Assembly: GCF_000173775.1 (NCBI RefSeq)
Contig: NZ_ACCD01000001.1
Span: 310,001-374,000, forward strand
From: Yersinia rohdei ATCC 43380
GTDB taxonomy: Bacteria; Pseudomonadota; Gammaproteobacteria; Enterobacterales; Enterobacteriaceae
Direction: 5' to 3'
DNA length: 64,000 bases
The notes below the pieces were generated by a model. It was not told the origin of the DNA. It worked only from the letters and a program-made list of their open reading frames with translations, and did not search any database. Below are positions 63,283-64,000 of the stretch, piece by piece (positions within the stretch are counted from its first letter, which is position 1; the number at the start of each line of letters is the position of its first letter). Both the position numbers and the translations under genes were made by a program.

Positions 63283-63323
63283 AAAAAAAAGACGCTACCG
63301 GATAAAATAACCGACAACGTCTT
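63283..63323 (-). terminator. Terminator of trhO (minus strand)
   Basis: Minus strand AAGACG-TTG-TCGG / CCGG-TAG-CGTCTT with a short internal loop, then a run of eight T. It lies just upstream of tqsA. Confidence 0.6.
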
Positions 63324-63418
63324 ATTTTAATAGCTCAGTCAGCAGCTTAAGTGATGTATCCCCGATCAATCAAACGTTGCAGAACTGTTCGCTGCAATAG
63401 CGATAACTTTGGGGATGA

Positions 63419-64000
63419 TTATTTCTTATCTTCACTGTTTTCTGGCATTGGAATATGCATAGTTGTTTGCAATAACCCTTTTGATTTATTAAAAATCTTA
63501 ATGCCGTTTTCACGTCCTGCCCGACGAGAGCGCTGTTCTTCTTGCGGCAACTGCAATTCTTCCTGACAAATCTGACTACAACAACCTTCAAATTTTGCCG
63601 CACAAGCTGGGCACTGAATAAACAGCAAGTGGCAACCATCATTTTTGCAATTGGTATGCGTATCACTTGGAGTACCACACTGATGGCAATGTGCAATAAC
63701 ATCCTCGGAAATCCGCTCGCCCATTCGCTCATCAAAAACAAAGTTCTTGCCGATAAATTTCAGTGGCAAACCTTGTTCTTTCGCTTTGCGGGCATATTCG
63801 ATAATTCCGCCTTCGACGTGATAAACGTTTTTAAACCCTTTATGCAACATATAGGCGCTGGCTTTTTCGCAGCGGATCCCGCCGGTGCAATACATAACAA
63901 TATTTTTCTCTTTGTCATGTTGCAGCATATCAACCGCCATCGGCAGCTGTTCACGGAAAGTATCCGAAGGGACTTCTATCGCGTTTTCGAAATGGCCCAC
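63419..64000 (-). CDS. trhO: tRNA U34 hydroxylase TrhO (YceA), C-terminal part (5' end outside window)
   Basis: At least 193 residues of the C-terminal region. Rhodanese domain with active-site Cys in [14 protein letters not shown], then [16 protein letters not shown], followed by a Cys-rich tail ([24 protein letters not shown]) typical of YceA. It makes 5-hydroxyuridine at wobble position of tRNA with oxygen. The frame continues past the window edge; the GTG at the border is not taken as a start. Confidence 0.93.
   Translation of the reverse strand: MGHFENAIEVPSDTFREQLPMAVDMLQHDKEKNIVMYCTGGIRCEKASAYMLHKGFKNVYHVEGGIIEYARKAKEQGLPLKFIGKNFVFDERMGERISEDVIAHCHQCGTPSDTHTNCKNDGCHLLFIQCPACAAKFEGCCSQICQEELQLPQEEQRSRRAGRENGIKIFNKSKGLLQTTMHIPMPENSEDKK

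Overview
The window is bacterial chromosome from an enteric gammaproteobacterium, almost certainly Yersinia. Most of it keeps the gene order of the E. coli interval from icd to the yceA side of solA: icd, rluE, nudJ, mnmA, hflD, purB, phoPQ, roxA, pepT, cobB, nagK, lolEDC, mfd, ycfJ, ndh, ycfP, nagZ, thiK, lpoB, ycfL, hinT, ptsG, tatD-like, holB, tmk, mltG, pabC, fabF, acpP, fabGDH, plsX, rpmF, yceD, yceF, rluC, rne, pyrC, dinI, bssS, solA, yceO, trhO. Protein sequences are highly similar to the E. coli ones as I remember them. The sucrose operon points to the sucrose-positive Y. enterocolitica-like group rather than Y. pestis or Y. pseudotuberculosis (inference only).

Layout. 1-8000 is the accessory part: the end of an Aer-like chemoreceptor, an unrecognised small protein, a sucrose operon (LacI-type regulator, hydrolase, LacY-family permease) with twin operators, a previously unlisted 56-codon membrane-protein ORF with its own promoter, an O-antigen ligase-like protein and a glycosyltransferase. 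8400-34000 is core metabolism and envelope: TCA cycle (icd), RNA modification (rluE, mnmA), purine synthesis (purB, with an internal PurR operator), the Mg2+/antimicrobial-peptide sensor phoPQ, lipoprotein sorting (lolCDE), transcription-coupled repair (mfd), respiration (ndh, with an FNR box), cell-wall recycling (nagK, nagZ). 34000-40500 holds lpoB/ycfL/hinT, a Yersinia-specific pair (shikimate-dehydrogenase-like enzyme and SgrR-like regulator) where E. coli has fhuE, and ptsG with a conserved CRP/Mlc/SgrS-responsive leader. 40500-51200 is the minus-strand yceD-rpmF-plsX-fabHDG-acpP-fabF-pabC-mltG-tmk-holB-tatD block linking phospholipid and fatty-acid synthesis with ribosome, DNA replication and murein enzymes. 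51300-64000 carries rluC and rne (divergent, with the rne autoregulatory leader), pyrC, the SOS gene dinI with a consensus LexA box, bssS, solA, an RcsA-like regulator, the tiny membrane protein YceO, tqsA and the end of trhO.

No prophage, insertion sequence, tRNA, rRNA or CRISPR was seen. The genes are mostly ordinary; the second-look signals are in the spaces between them: a regulated small-membrane-protein gene (5418-5661), a PhoP box about 380 bp upstream of phoP, a two-copy 30-bp element downstream of nagK and ndh, several short tandem arrays (14, 16, 18 and 22 bp units), and an SgrR-like gene next to ptsG without a recognisable SgrS nearby. I did not find a clear new multi-gene system.
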